Shown here: positions 24,546-31,991 of the stretch, piece by piece
How the letters are laid out: each line of letters opens with the position of its first letter
How positions within the stretch are numbered: the stretch's first letter is position 1
The notes under the pieces: model-generated
What the model saw: only the letters and a program-made list of their open reading frames with translations
Databases searched by the model: none
Told to the model about the DNA's origin: nothing
Assembly: GCF_040744945.1 (NCBI RefSeq)
Contig: NZ_CP160453.1
Coordinates: 8,060,001 to 8,124,000, forward strand
DNA: 64,000 nt
From: Saccharothrix sp. HUAS TT1
GTDB lineage: Bacteria; Actinomycetota; Actinomycetes; Mycobacteriales; Pseudonocardiaceae
Reading direction: 5' to 3'
Position numbers and translations under genes: made by a program

Positions 24546-24569
24546 CGCAGCTCTAGTTCCGCTTCCGCG
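24546..24569. repeat. Right 24-bp direct repeat (putative att site)
   Basis: Overlaps the last 17 bases of the LigD-polymerase gene (24553-24569) and seven bases downstream. Second copy of 22607-22630. Confidence 0.75.
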
Positions 24570-25545
24570 AAGGCTGCACGCGCGGCGGCTCGCCGGGCAT
24601 CTTGGGGTAGTCCGGGGGGTAGGGCATCTCGCCCCGGTCGTCCTCGGCGTACCAGGCCAGCAGCGGCTCGATGCCGAACGCCTCGTCGTCCAGGCCCGCG
24701 TGCGGGTCGCCCGTGTCCGCCAGGTAACCCGGCACGGTGAGCACGTCGAAGTCGTCCGGGTCCACAGTGGACAGGTGCTCCCACGTCACGGGCGTCGACA
24801 CGGTGGCCCGGGGCGTGCCGCGGACCGACCAGGCGGACGCGATGGTGCGGTCGCGGGCGGCTTGGTTGAAGTCCAGGAACACCCGCTCGCCGCGCTCCTC
24901 CTTCCACCACGACGTGGTGGCGCGGTCCGGGACGCGGCGTTCCACCTCGCGCGCCAGGGCGATCACGGCGTGCCGCACGTCGACGAAGTCCCACTCCGGC
25001 CGGATCCGAACGGCCACGTGGACGCCCCGGCCGCCGGAGGTCTTCGGGTAGCCGGTCATCCCCAGCTCGGCCAGCACCTCCCGCAGCACCACCGCGACCT
25101 CGACCGCGTCGCGGAAGTCCGTCCCGGGCTGCGGGTCGAGGTCGACGCGCAGCTCGTCCGGCCGGTCGGTGTCCGAGCGGCGCACGGGCCACGGGTGGAA
25201 GTCGAACGTGCCCAGGTTCGCCGCCCACGCCAGCACGGCGGGCTCGGTCGGGCAGACCTCGTCGGCCGGCCGGCCGGACGGGAACTCGACCCGCGCGGTC
25301 TCGACCCAGTCGGGCGCGCCCTTCGGCAGCCGCTTCTGGTAGAACGCCTCGCCCGTCACCCCGTCGACGTACCGCTTCAGGGTGGTCGGCCGGTCGCGCA
25401 GCACGCGCAGCAACGGCTCGGCGACGGCCACGTAGTACTCGACCACCTGCAGCTTGGTGATCCCGCGCTCCGGGAAGTACACCTTGCCGGGGTTCGACAC
25501 GCGCACCACGCGCTCGCCGACGTTCAGTTCCACAGCCTGGGCCAC
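24553..25545 (-). CDS. LigD-type DNA polymerase/primase domain protein
   Basis: A 330-residue stand-alone polymerase domain of bacterial non-homologous end joining, of the archaeo-eukaryotic primase superfamily; it fills gaps and adds nucleotides at break ends. The metal-binding pair is D135/D137 in RVDLDPQP; SGGRGVHVAV and VFLDFNQAARDRTIASAWSVR are the other hallmark blocks. Ligase and nuclease domains are absent. GTG 25545 has TAGGCT seven bases upstream and no ribosome binding site, so it is likely leaderless. Its last 17 bases form one of the 24-bp repeats. Confidence 0.9.
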   Translation of the reverse strand: MAQAVELNVGERVVRVSNPGKVYFPERGITKLQVVEYYVAVAEPLLRVLRDRPTTLKRYVDGVTGEAFYQKRLPKGAPDWVETARVEFPSGRPADEVCPTEPAVLAWAANLGTFDFHPWPVRRSDTDRPDELRVDLDPQPGTDFRDAVEVAVVLREVLAELGMTGYPKTSGGRGVHVAVRIRPEWDFVDVRHAVIALAREVERRVPDRATTSWWKEERGERVFLDFNQAARDRTIASAWSVRGTPRATVSTPVTWEHLSTVDPDDFDVLTVPGYLADTGDPHAGLDDEAFGIEPLLAWYAEDDRGEMPYPPDYPKMPGEPPRVQPSRKRN

Positions 25546-25552
25546 GCGACCG

Positions 25553-25558
25553 AGCCTA
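25553..25558 (-). promoter_or_regulatory. -10 element of a leaderless promoter
   Basis: TAGGCT on the minus strand, seven bases (CGGTCGC) before the GTG of the polymerase-domain gene. Confidence 0.55.
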
Positions 25559-25592
25559 ACGCGGCAGCCGCCCGGCAGCGCGCACCACCGAC

Positions 25593-26072
25593 TCAGTCGG
25601 CGAGCAGCTGCTCGCGCAGGATGTCGGCGTGCCCGCAGTGGTGCGCCAGCTCCCGCAGGACCTGCAGGAACACCCAGCGCAGCGTGCGCGGGCCGGTCCG
25701 GTGGCCGGTCACGACGGCGTCCAGCGGCAGGTCCGCCACCACCGCCCGGGCCGTGGCGCAGGCTTCCCGGTGGGCCGCCGAGACCGAGGCGATCGTGTCG
25801 TCGTCGGTGAGCCGGAAGGACTCGTCCGGACCGCTCACCAGGCCGAGCTCCGCGCGGGGCGTGCCGCCGACGCACTCCTCGAACCACACCCGCTGCATCC
25901 ACGTGACGTGCTTGAGCAGCCCGAGCAACGTCGTCGCCGACGGCACGAGCCGGCGGCGGACCTGCTCCTCGGTGAGGCCGTCGAGAGCCGCCTCGACGGC
26001 GTCGCGGTACTCCTCTACGAACGCCTCGACCTGGGTGCGCTCGTCCTCCAGCGGCACGTCGAACGGACCCAT
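25593..26072 (-). CDS. DinB/DUF664 family protein
   Basis: A 159-residue four-helix-bundle protein of the DinB superfamily. Metal-ligand histidines appear in the usual places: LLKHVTWMQRVWFEECVG (first) and VLRELAHHCGHADILREQL (C-terminal pair). In actinobacteria such proteins are often thiol- (mycothiol-) dependent transferases, but the substrate here is unknown. The ATG at 26072 starts directly with GPFDVPLEDERTQVEAF. It lies between the TetR gene and the polymerase-domain gene on the same strand. Confidence 0.83.
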   Translation of the reverse strand: MGPFDVPLEDERTQVEAFVEEYRDAVEAALDGLTEEQVRRRLVPSATTLLGLLKHVTWMQRVWFEECVGGTPRAELGLVSGPDESFRLTDDDTIASVSAAHREACATARAVVADLPLDAVVTGHRTGPRTLRWVFLQVLRELAHHCGHADILREQLLAD

Positions 26073-26106
26073 CGCGGTTCTCCCGTCAGTCGATCGGCAC
26101 AGGGGG

Positions 26107-26721
26107 CTAGGACGGCTGCCGCGCCGCCAGCCCGGTGACGAACGCGTCCAGCGCCAGCTCGAAGCTGTCGTGGTCCAGCTCGCGCGCCACGGCGGGCAGC
26201 AGGTGGGCCTTGTCCAGGTTCGGGTACCGGTCCCGGTAGAACGTCTGGTCCTCGGAGAACCCGCTGGAGAACGAGCTGAGCGCCGCGCCGAACACCAGGT
26301 ACATCAACGACGCGGCGATCATGGTCGCCTCGCGCCGCGACCAGCCCGAAGCGACCAGCCCGCCGTGCACCACGTCCAGCCGGCGCAGCGACGCCTCGCG
26401 GTGCGCCGGGCCGTACGCCAGGAACGGCACGATGTTGGGGTGCTCGGCCAGCGCCGCCCGGTAGGAGCGGGCGGCGCCGCGCAGGCCGTGCCGCCAGTCG
26501 CCGCCCTCGAACCCGGAGACGTCGACCTTCTCCAGGATGCCGGCGGCCACCTCGTGCAGCAGGTCGTCCTTCGTGCTCACGTGCCCGTACAGCGACGCCG
26601 CCTGAACGCCCAGCTCAGCGGCGAGTTTGCGCATCGACAGGCCGTCCAGCCCGTCCCGGTCGATGATGTGCAGTGCGGCGGTCCGGATGCGCGAGGCACT
26701 CAGGATCGGGCTCCTCGGCAT
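26107..26721 (-). CDS. TetR/AcrR family transcriptional regulator
   Basis: A 204-residue repressor. The helix-turn-helix lies at residues 10-55 (RIRTAALHIIDRDGLDGLSMRKLAAELGVQAASLYGHVSTKDDLL); the C-terminal helices form the ligand domain of the TetR_C class. It is divergent from the acyl-CoA dehydrogenase pair, with a perfect palindrome (26756-26771) in the 77-base gap, so it probably represses those genes and itself, with an acyl-CoA or similar ligand as inducer. That regulation is inferred from the arrangement. Confidence 0.87.
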   Translation of the reverse strand: MPRSPILSASRIRTAALHIIDRDGLDGLSMRKLAAELGVQAASLYGHVSTKDDLLHEVAAGILEKVDVSGFEGGDWRHGLRGAARSYRAALAEHPNIVPFLAYGPAHREASLRRLDVVHGGLVASGWSRREATMIAASLMYLVFGAALSSFSSGFSEDQTFYRDRYPNLDKAHLLPAVARELDHDSFELALDAFVTGLAARQPS

Positions 26722-26755
26722 GTCCGCTCCCCTTGCCTGTCGTGGGTTCCGCGCC

Positions 26756-26771
26756 TAGGTTAGATAACCTA
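26756..26771. promoter_or_regulatory. Operator of the TetR regulator
   Basis: Perfect inverted repeat TAGGTTA-GA-TAACCTA between the TetR gene and the acyl-CoA dehydrogenases. A further half-site GGTTAGG (26781-26787) overlaps the ribosome binding site of the first dehydrogenase gene. Confidence 0.75.
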
Positions 26772-26798
26772 ACACCGTTCGGTTAGGAGGTCACCCCG

Positions 26799-27950
26799 GT
26801 GGATCTGCGCATCTCCGACGAACACCGGCAACTCCGGGACCTGGCGCACCGGTTCACCGAGGAGCGCATCGTCCCCCACGCGGCGCGCTGGGACCGGGAC
26901 GAGGCCATCGACCGCGACCTGGTGCCCGCCCTGGGCGAGGTCGGCTTCCTCGGCCTGGGCGTCGCCGAGGACCACGGCGGCTCCGGCGGGGACAACCTCG
27001 CGTACTGCCTGGTCCTGGAGGAGGTCGCGCGCGGCGACTCGGCCGTCCGGGGCATCATCTCCGTCTCGCTCGGCCTGGTCGCCAAGACGATCGCCAAGCA
27101 CGGCTCCGAGCAGCAGAAGCGGCGGTGGCTGCCGGGGCTGTGCGCGGGCCGCGAGCTGGGCTGCTTCGGCCTGACCGAGCCGGGCACCGGCTCCGACGCC
27201 GCCTCCCTGGCCGCGAAGGCCGTCCGCGACGGCGACGGCTGGCTGATCACCGGGCGCAAGGTGTTCATCACCAACGGGACGTGGGCCGACGTGGCGCTGG
27301 TCTTCGCCCGCACCGGCGGCCCCGGCCCGAAGGGCATCACCGCGTTCCTCGTGCCGACCGGCTCGCCCGGCTTCACCGCCACCGAGATCCGCGGCAAGCT
27401 CGGCATGCGCGGCCAGGCCACCGCCGAACTCACCCTCGACCGGGTGAGGGTGGGCGACGAGGACCGCATCGGCGACGAGGGCGCGGGCTTCAAGCTGGCC
27501 ATGGCCGCCCTGGACCGGGGCCGGATGTCCGTGGCCGCCGGGTGCGTCGGCGCGGCTCGCGGCGCGCTGGAGGCCAGCGTCCGCTACGCCAAGGAGCGCG
27601 AGCAGTTCGGCAAGCCCATCGCGGGCTTCCAGCTCGTCCAGGAGCTGCTGGCCGACATGGCGGTGGAGACCGACGCGGCCCGCCTGCTCACGTGGCGGTG
27701 CGCGGACCTCGCCGACCGGGGCGAGCCGTTCGGCACCGAGGCGTCCATGGCGAAGCTGTACGCCAGCGAGGCCGCGGTGCGGGTGGCGAACAACGCCATC
27801 CAGGTCTTCGGCGGTTACGGCTACGTCGACGAGTACCCGGTCGGCAAGTACTTGCGGGACACCAGGGTGACGACCCTCTACGAGGGCACCAGCCAGATCC
27901 AGAAGTTGCTCATCGGCCGGGCGCTGACCGGCGTCAACGCGTTCGCGTAG
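26799..27950 (+). CDS. Acyl-CoA dehydrogenase (first of pair)
   Basis: A 383-residue FAD-dependent dehydrogenase that introduces the trans-2 double bond into an acyl-CoA, passing electrons to ETF. Signature 1 is GCFGLTEPGTGSDAASL and signature 2 FGGYGYVDEYPVGKYLRD; the usual catalytic-base region is YEGTSQIQKLLIGRAL. Start GTG 26799 follows AGGAGG, part of the putative operator. It is 12 bases from the second dehydrogenase gene, forming an operon. Chain length or branching of the substrate cannot be read from sequence. Confidence 0.88.
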   Translation: MDLRISDEHRQLRDLAHRFTEERIVPHAARWDRDEAIDRDLVPALGEVGFLGLGVAEDHGGSGGDNLAYCLVLEEVARGDSAVRGIISVSLGLVAKTIAKHGSEQQKRRWLPGLCAGRELGCFGLTEPGTGSDAASLAAKAVRDGDGWLITGRKVFITNGTWADVALVFARTGGPGPKGITAFLVPTGSPGFTATEIRGKLGMRGQATAELTLDRVRVGDEDRIGDEGAGFKLAMAALDRGRMSVAAGCVGAARGALEASVRYAKEREQFGKPIAGFQLVQELLADMAVETDAARLLTWRCADLADRGEPFGTEASMAKLYASEAAVRVANNAIQVFGGYGYVDEYPVGKYLRDTRVTTLYEGTSQIQKLLIGRALTGVNAFA

Positions 27951-27962
27951 AGGGAGGACGGC

Positions 27963-29132
27963 ATGGACTTCACGCTTGACGAGGAGCAGAAGGAGATCCG
28001 CGACTGGGTGCGGACCTTCGTGCGCAAGGAGGTGGCGCCCCTGGAGCCGGAGGTGCTGCGCCGCGAGCGCCTGGGGCAGCCCGGCCTGACCCGGGACGAG
28101 CTGAAGGAGCTGCAGGACAAGGCCAAGGCGGCGGGCTTCTTCGGCGTGCTCACGCCGCAGGAGTACGGCGGCATGGGCCTGGGCGCGCTGATGACCGCGC
28201 TGCTGGAGGCCGAGCTGGGCCGCACGTTCGTGCCGTTCCGGTTCGGCGGCTACGCGGACAACATCCTGTTCCACGGCAACGAGGAGCAGAAGCGGCGCTA
28301 CCTGCTGCCCACGATCTCCGGTGAGCGCGTCTCGTGCTTCGCCATCACCGAGCCCGGCGCCGGTTCCGACGCCAAGGCCATCCGCACGTCCGCCCGCAAG
28401 GAGGGCGGCGAGTGGGTGATCAACGGCGAGAAGACGTTCATCACGCAGGGCAACGAGGCCGACTTCGTGATGGTGTTCGCGGTGACGGACCGGGAGAAGG
28501 GCGCGGACGGCGGCGTCACGTGCTTCCTGGTCGACCGGGACATGGGCTGGAAGTCCGAGCCGATCCCGACGATGGGCCAGTGGGGCCCGGCGGCGCTGGT
28601 GTTCGACGACGTCCGGGTGCCCGAGGAGAACGTGCTCGGCGAGGTCGGCAAGGGCTTCCACCTGGCCATGCAGTGGATCGGCCAGGGCCGCTACCTGCTG
28701 CCGGCGCGGGCGCTCGGCTCGTGCGAGCGGCTGGTCGAGATGGCCATCGAGCAGGCCCGCAACCGGGTGACGTTCGGCAAGCCGATCGCCGAGTACCAGG
28801 CGATCCAGTGGATGCTCGCCGACTCGGCGGTGGAGATCGAGGCGTTGCGCTGGCTCGTGCTGCACGCCGCGTGGCTGGTCGACCAGGGCGCGGACTCGCG
28901 GCAGGCGCAGAGCATGGCCAAGCTGTACGGCGGCATCAAGGCCAACGAGATCGTCGACCGGGTCCTGCAGATCCACGGCGGCATGGGCTACACGCGCGAG
29001 CTGCCGATCGAGCGCTGGTACCGGGAGCTGCGGCTGCTGCGCATCTACGAGGGCACCGACGAGATCCAGCGCCGCACCATCGCCCGCAACCTGCTCAAGG
29101 GCCACGCGAAGGTGACCGGGACGCTCGGCTGA
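27963..29132 (+). CDS. Acyl-CoA dehydrogenase (second of pair)
   Basis: A 389-residue paralogue of the preceding enzyme, only distantly similar. Visible are CFAITEPGAGSDAKAIRTSA, the FAD-binding FITQGNEADFVMVFAV region, the RNRVTFGKPIAEYQAIQWMLAD helix and RIYEGTDEIQRRTIARNLLKG near the C terminus, with Glu in the position used as base in most family members. ATG 27963, preceded by GGGAGGA. It probably acts on a related acyl-CoA in the same pathway, under the TetR regulator. Confidence 0.88.
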   Translation: MDFTLDEEQKEIRDWVRTFVRKEVAPLEPEVLRRERLGQPGLTRDELKELQDKAKAAGFFGVLTPQEYGGMGLGALMTALLEAELGRTFVPFRFGGYADNILFHGNEEQKRRYLLPTISGERVSCFAITEPGAGSDAKAIRTSARKEGGEWVINGEKTFITQGNEADFVMVFAVTDREKGADGGVTCFLVDRDMGWKSEPIPTMGQWGPAALVFDDVRVPEENVLGEVGKGFHLAMQWIGQGRYLLPARALGSCERLVEMAIEQARNRVTFGKPIAEYQAIQWMLADSAVEIEALRWLVLHAAWLVDQGADSRQAQSMAKLYGGIKANEIVDRVLQIHGGMGYTRELPIERWYRELRLLRIYEGTDEIQRRTIARNLLKGHAKVTGTLG

Positions 29133-29256
29133 CGGCAGGGCGCGCCCGGGGGCGGACCGCTTCGGCGACCCGGCGGTGGCGGACCGACCTGCGCGGCTGC
29201 TCCTCAAGCAGGCAGCCGAAGCAGGTCGGCGCGCACGGCCTCGACCACCGGCCCGC

Positions 29257-29904
29257 CTACCGGACGAGGCTGGTCAGCATCTGGGCGCAGACCCGGGCCA
29301 GGTGCTTGCGCATCACGTCCGACGCGCGGGTCGGGTCGGCGGCGGCGACCGCCGCGACCAGGGCGTCGTGGTCGTCCAGCGACGCGTGCTGGTGCGGCGG
29401 GTCGTCCCGCAGGCCGCTGCGCAGCAGCACGACCCGCTGCTGCACCAGCCGCACCTGCTCGGCGATCCGGGGGCTGCGCGCCGCGTCCAGCAGCGCCTGG
29501 TGGAAGGCGAGGTCGAGCCGGTACGGGAAGGTCTCGCCCGCCGAGTACGCCCGCCGCGACTCCTCGCACACCGCCCGCAGCCGCACCACGTCCGCCTCGG
29601 TCCGCCGGGACGCGGCCAGCTCGGCCGCCGCGCACTCCAGCGCCGTCCGCAGCTCGAACAGGGCCCGCACGTCGGCGGCGTCGCAGGTCGGCACGGACGC
29701 GCCCCGGTGCGGCGCGAGCACCAGCAGCCCCTCGGACGCCAAGTGCCGGATCGCCTCGCGCAGCGGCCCGCGCGAGATGCCCAGCCGCTGGGCCAGCTCG
29801 ACCTCGTTCAGCCGCGCGCCGGCCGCGATCTCGCCGGTCAGCACCAGCTCGCGCAGCACGTCGACGGCCTGGCCGGCCAGGCTCAGGTGCAAGGGCTGTG
29901 TCAT
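29257..29904 (-). CDS. GntR family regulator (FadR subgroup)
   Basis: A 215-residue regulator: winged helix at residues 8-75 (LRELVLTGEIAAGARLNEVELAQRLGISRGPLREAIRHLASEGL) and an all-helical FCD ligand domain with the metal-site histidines in LDLAFHQALLDAA, LDDHDALVAAV and MRKHLARV. Divergent from the asparaginase gene, with a perfect palindrome at 29941-29954 between them. It likely responds to a carboxylic acid or amino acid; target and ligand are inference. Confidence 0.85.
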   Translation of the reverse strand: MTQPLHLSLAGQAVDVLRELVLTGEIAAGARLNEVELAQRLGISRGPLREAIRHLASEGLLVLAPHRGASVPTCDAADVRALFELRTALECAAAELAASRRTEADVVRLRAVCEESRRAYSAGETFPYRLDLAFHQALLDAARSPRIAEQVRLVQQRVVLLRSGLRDDPPHQHASLDDHDALVAAVAAADPTRASDVMRKHLARVCAQMLTSLVR

Positions 29905-29940
29905 GAACGTCTCCTAGCGCCGGCGGACCCCCTCGATGTT

Positions 29941-29954
29941 AACTGTCGACAGTT
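29941..29954. promoter_or_regulatory. Palindrome between GntR and asparaginase genes
   Basis: Perfect 14-bp palindrome AACTGTCGACAGTT, 37 bases before the GntR start and 27 bases before the asparaginase start. Its position suggests an operator for the GntR protein acting on both genes. Confidence 0.6.
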
Positions 29955-29980
29955 GGCAGCACGCGGTGGAGGTGGGCGGG

Positions 29981-30925
29981 ATGGCGCACGAACTGGTCGC
30001 CGAGGTCTGGCGCGGCGGGTTCCTGGAGTCCGTGCACCACGGTTCGGTGATCGCTCTGGACCGCACCGGCCGGGAGGTGCTGGCCGTCGGCCGGCCGCAC
30101 GACACCACCTACCCGCGCTCGTCGAACAAGCCGGTCCAGGCGCTGGCCATGCTCCGCCACGGCCTGGACCTGGACGGCGAACTGCTGGCGCTGGCCTGCG
30201 CCAGCCACTCCGGCGAGGACTTCCACATCGACGGCGTGCGCCGCGTCCTGCGCGCGCACGGCCTGGACGAGACCGCCCTCCAGTGCACGCCCGACCTGCC
30301 GATCGGCGAGGACGCGCTGAGGGCGCACCTGGCCGCGGGCCGGTCCAAGGCCCCGGAGTACATGAACTGCTCGGGCAAGCACGCCGCGATGCTGGCGACC
30401 TGCGTCGTCAACGGCTGGTCGACCCACGACTACCTCGACCCCGCGCACCCGCTCCAGGCCGCCATCCGCGACACCCTCGAAGAGCTGGCGGGCGAGCCCA
30501 TCGGCGCGGAGGGCGTGGACGGCTGCGGCGCGCCGCTGCTCGGCATCAGCCTGGCGGGCCTGGCCCGGGCGTTCGGGGCGCTGGCGAGCGCGGCGGACGG
30601 CCCGGAGCGGCGGATCGCGCGGGCGATGAACCGGCACCCGGAGTGGGTCGGCGGCACGAACCGCGACGTCACCGAGCTGATGCGGGCCATCCCCGGCGCG
30701 GTCGCCAAGGACGGCGCCGAGGGCGTGTACGCGATCGGCCTGCCGACCGGCGAGGCGGTGGCCTGCAAGATCGCCGACGGCTCCAGCCGGGCCAGGGCCG
30801 TGGTCGTGGTGGCCGCGTTGCGCAAGCTGGGAGTGGCCGCGCCGGACGAACTGGCCACGGTCCCCGTCCTGGGCCACGGTCGCGCCGTCGGCGCGGTGAA
30901 GCCGTCACCCACCTTGGTGAGTTGA
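29981..30925 (+). CDS. Asparaginase (Asparaginase_II family, PF06089 type)
   Basis: A 314-residue protein of the family exemplified by the Rhizobium etli thermolabile asparaginase, distinct from the classical AnsA/AnsB fold. Diagnostic stretches are VEVWRGGFLESVHHGSVIALD, HDTTYPRSSNKPVQALAML, ACASHSGEDFHIDGV and EYMNCSGKHAAMLATC, which contain the Ser, Lys and Cys used in catalysis and metal binding. ATG 29981 follows GGAGG; the ATG at 29936 in the same frame lies inside the palindrome region and is less likely. Probably controlled by the neighbouring GntR. Confidence 0.85.
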   Translation: MAHELVAEVWRGGFLESVHHGSVIALDRTGREVLAVGRPHDTTYPRSSNKPVQALAMLRHGLDLDGELLALACASHSGEDFHIDGVRRVLRAHGLDETALQCTPDLPIGEDALRAHLAAGRSKAPEYMNCSGKHAAMLATCVVNGWSTHDYLDPAHPLQAAIRDTLEELAGEPIGAEGVDGCGAPLLGISLAGLARAFGALASAADGPERRIARAMNRHPEWVGGTNRDVTELMRAIPGAVAKDGAEGVYAIGLPTGEAVACKIADGSSRARAVVVVAALRKLGVAAPDELATVPVLGHGRAVGAVKPSPTLVS

Positions 30926-30951
30926 CCCGGCCGGAGGCTTGAAAGGCCCGT

Positions 30952-30957
30952 TACGCT
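30952..30957 (+). promoter_or_regulatory. -10 element of a leaderless promoter
   Basis: TACGCT, seven bases before the ATG at 30965; no ribosome binding site in between. Confidence 0.55.
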
Positions 30958-30964
30958 GGGATCC

Positions 30965-31279
30965 ATGGCCAGCGCCAGAGCCGCCGACGCACCGGACGAC
31001 CGCCCGATGAGCAGCATCGACGACGAGCTGATCGGCCTCGACCCGGACGACCCCGAGACCAGGGCGTTCGCCGAGCACCTGGGGCGGATGCAGCAGCAGC
31101 CGCCCAGCTTCACCATCGAGGGCACCGTCGCGGGTGTCGGCCAGTTCGCCGACTCCGCGAACCGCGCGGGCGGTCTGCGCCGGCTCACCGCGGTCGTGGT
31201 GGTCGGGCTGATCCTGCTGGGGGTGCTGATCAGCGTCTGGTACTACCTCGGCGCCGTGGTGTGGGTCTTCTTCTACTGA
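30965..31279 (+). CDS. Small single-span membrane protein
   Basis: A 104-residue protein of unknown function: an acidic N-terminal half (SSIDDELIGLDPDDPETRAFAEHLGRM) and one C-terminal membrane helix (LTAVVVVGLILLGVLISVWYYLGAVVWVFFY) that runs to the end. Such proteins are common next to msrB in actinobacteria but remain unassigned. TACGCT seven bases before the ATG at 30965 points to a leaderless transcript; ATG 31007 is the alternative. Confidence 0.7.
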   Translation: MASARAADAPDDRPMSSIDDELIGLDPDDPETRAFAEHLGRMQQQPPSFTIEGTVAGVGQFADSANRAGGLRRLTAVVVVGLILLGVLISVWYYLGAVVWVFFY

Positions 31280-31310
31280 GCCACCCGCCGAGGTCGACTA
31301 ACGTGGAGGT

Positions 31311-31748
31311 ATGGAACCTGTCGTCGGCGCCACCCCGAAGGTGGTCCACTCCGAGGCGGAGTGGCGGGAGATCCTGAACCCCGAGGAGTACGCGGTGCTG
31401 CGCGGCGCGGGCACCGAGCCCGCCTGGGTGGGCGAGTACACCGACACGAAGACCGAGGGCGTCTACGAGTGCCGGGCGTGCGGTGCGGAGCTGTTCCGCA
31501 GCGACACGAAGTTCGACTCGCACTGCGGCTGGCCGTCGTTCTTCTCGCCGCTGGCCGGTGACGCGATCATCCTGCGCGAGGACCGCACCCACGGCATGGT
31601 GCGCACGGAGGTGCTGTGCGCCACCTGCCACAGCCACCTCGGCCACGTCTTCGAGGGCGAGGGCTACGGCACACCGACCGATCAGCGCTACTGCATCAAC
31701 TCGGTGAGCTTGCGCCTGGCCGAGAGCACCGCCGGTCCAGCAGACTGA
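31311..31748 (+). CDS. msrB: Peptide-methionine (R)-S-oxide reductase
   Basis: A 145-residue MsrB that reduces methionine-R-sulfoxide in oxidised proteins. Zinc-binding CxxC pairs are CRAC and CATC (residues about 62-65 and 104-107); the catalytic Cys is C128 in RYCINSVSL; the substrate-site segment is HCGWPSFFSP. ATG 31311 has both GGAGG and a TAACGT six bases upstream, so it may be translated from a very short or absent leader. Stand-alone, no MsrA fusion. Confidence 0.92.
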   Translation: MEPVVGATPKVVHSEAEWREILNPEEYAVLRGAGTEPAWVGEYTDTKTEGVYECRACGAELFRSDTKFDSHCGWPSFFSPLAGDAIILREDRTHGMVRTEVLCATCHSHLGHVFEGEGYGTPTDQRYCINSVSLRLAESTAGPAD

Positions 31749-31795
31749 ACGCGCTACTCCGGATGATGATGATCGTTTCCACACCAGGAGGAATC

Positions 31796-31861
31796 ATGCG
31801 CATCTTCAAGGGTACCGACGGCGAAGGCTCCGACGGCGTGGACGGCGCGTCGTCTTCCTGA
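31796..31861 (+). CDS. 21-residue Gly/Asp/Ser-rich peptide
   Basis: A 22-codon ORF starting MRIFKGTDGEGSDG and ending in three Ser. AGGAGG lies five bases before the ATG, stronger than at most genes here. It sits between msrB and the TIGR04222/DUF692 locus and is followed at once by a dyad (31879-31931). It could be a small peptide gene, a modified-peptide precursor or a leader peptide that controls the genes downstream; it has no Cys. Expression is not shown. Confidence 0.45.
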   Translation: MRIFKGTDGEGSDGVDGASSS

Positions 31862-31878
31862 CGCTCCCGCCCGCCTGA

Positions 31879-31931
31879 CCAGGCCGGAACCCTAAGGCTT
31901 GCTCAAGCACCCTTGTCGGGGTGTGGCCTGG
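31879..31931 (+). promoter_or_regulatory. Structured leader before the TIGR04222 locus
   Basis: Outer inverted repeat CCAGGCC (31879-31885) / GGCCTGG (31925-31931) enclosing CACCC/GGGTG (31909-31922). It begins 18 bases after the 21-codon ORF. A terminator or attenuator is possible; weaker evidence than for the other hairpins. Confidence 0.4.
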
Positions 31932-31991
31932 CGCACACGATTGGCTCCTGGCTGGTGGACCTGGTTCCACCGAAGCCCACAGGGGGTGACC

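Larger units (their letters stand above)
22607..24569. mobile_element. Possible small integrated element at the LigD-polymerase gene end
   Basis: A 1.96-kb interval bounded by near-identical 24-bp direct repeats (one mismatch). The right copy is the last 17 bases of the polymerase-domain gene plus seven bases beyond; the left copy is a loose duplicate of that gene end with unrelated sequence on both sides. This is what site-specific integration into a gene 3' end leaves behind. Cargo: a secreted protein and a conserved hypothetical, both apparently frameshifted, and one further ORF. No integrase is present, so mobilisation would have been in trans or the element has decayed. Interpretation is inference. 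Confidence 0.45.
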
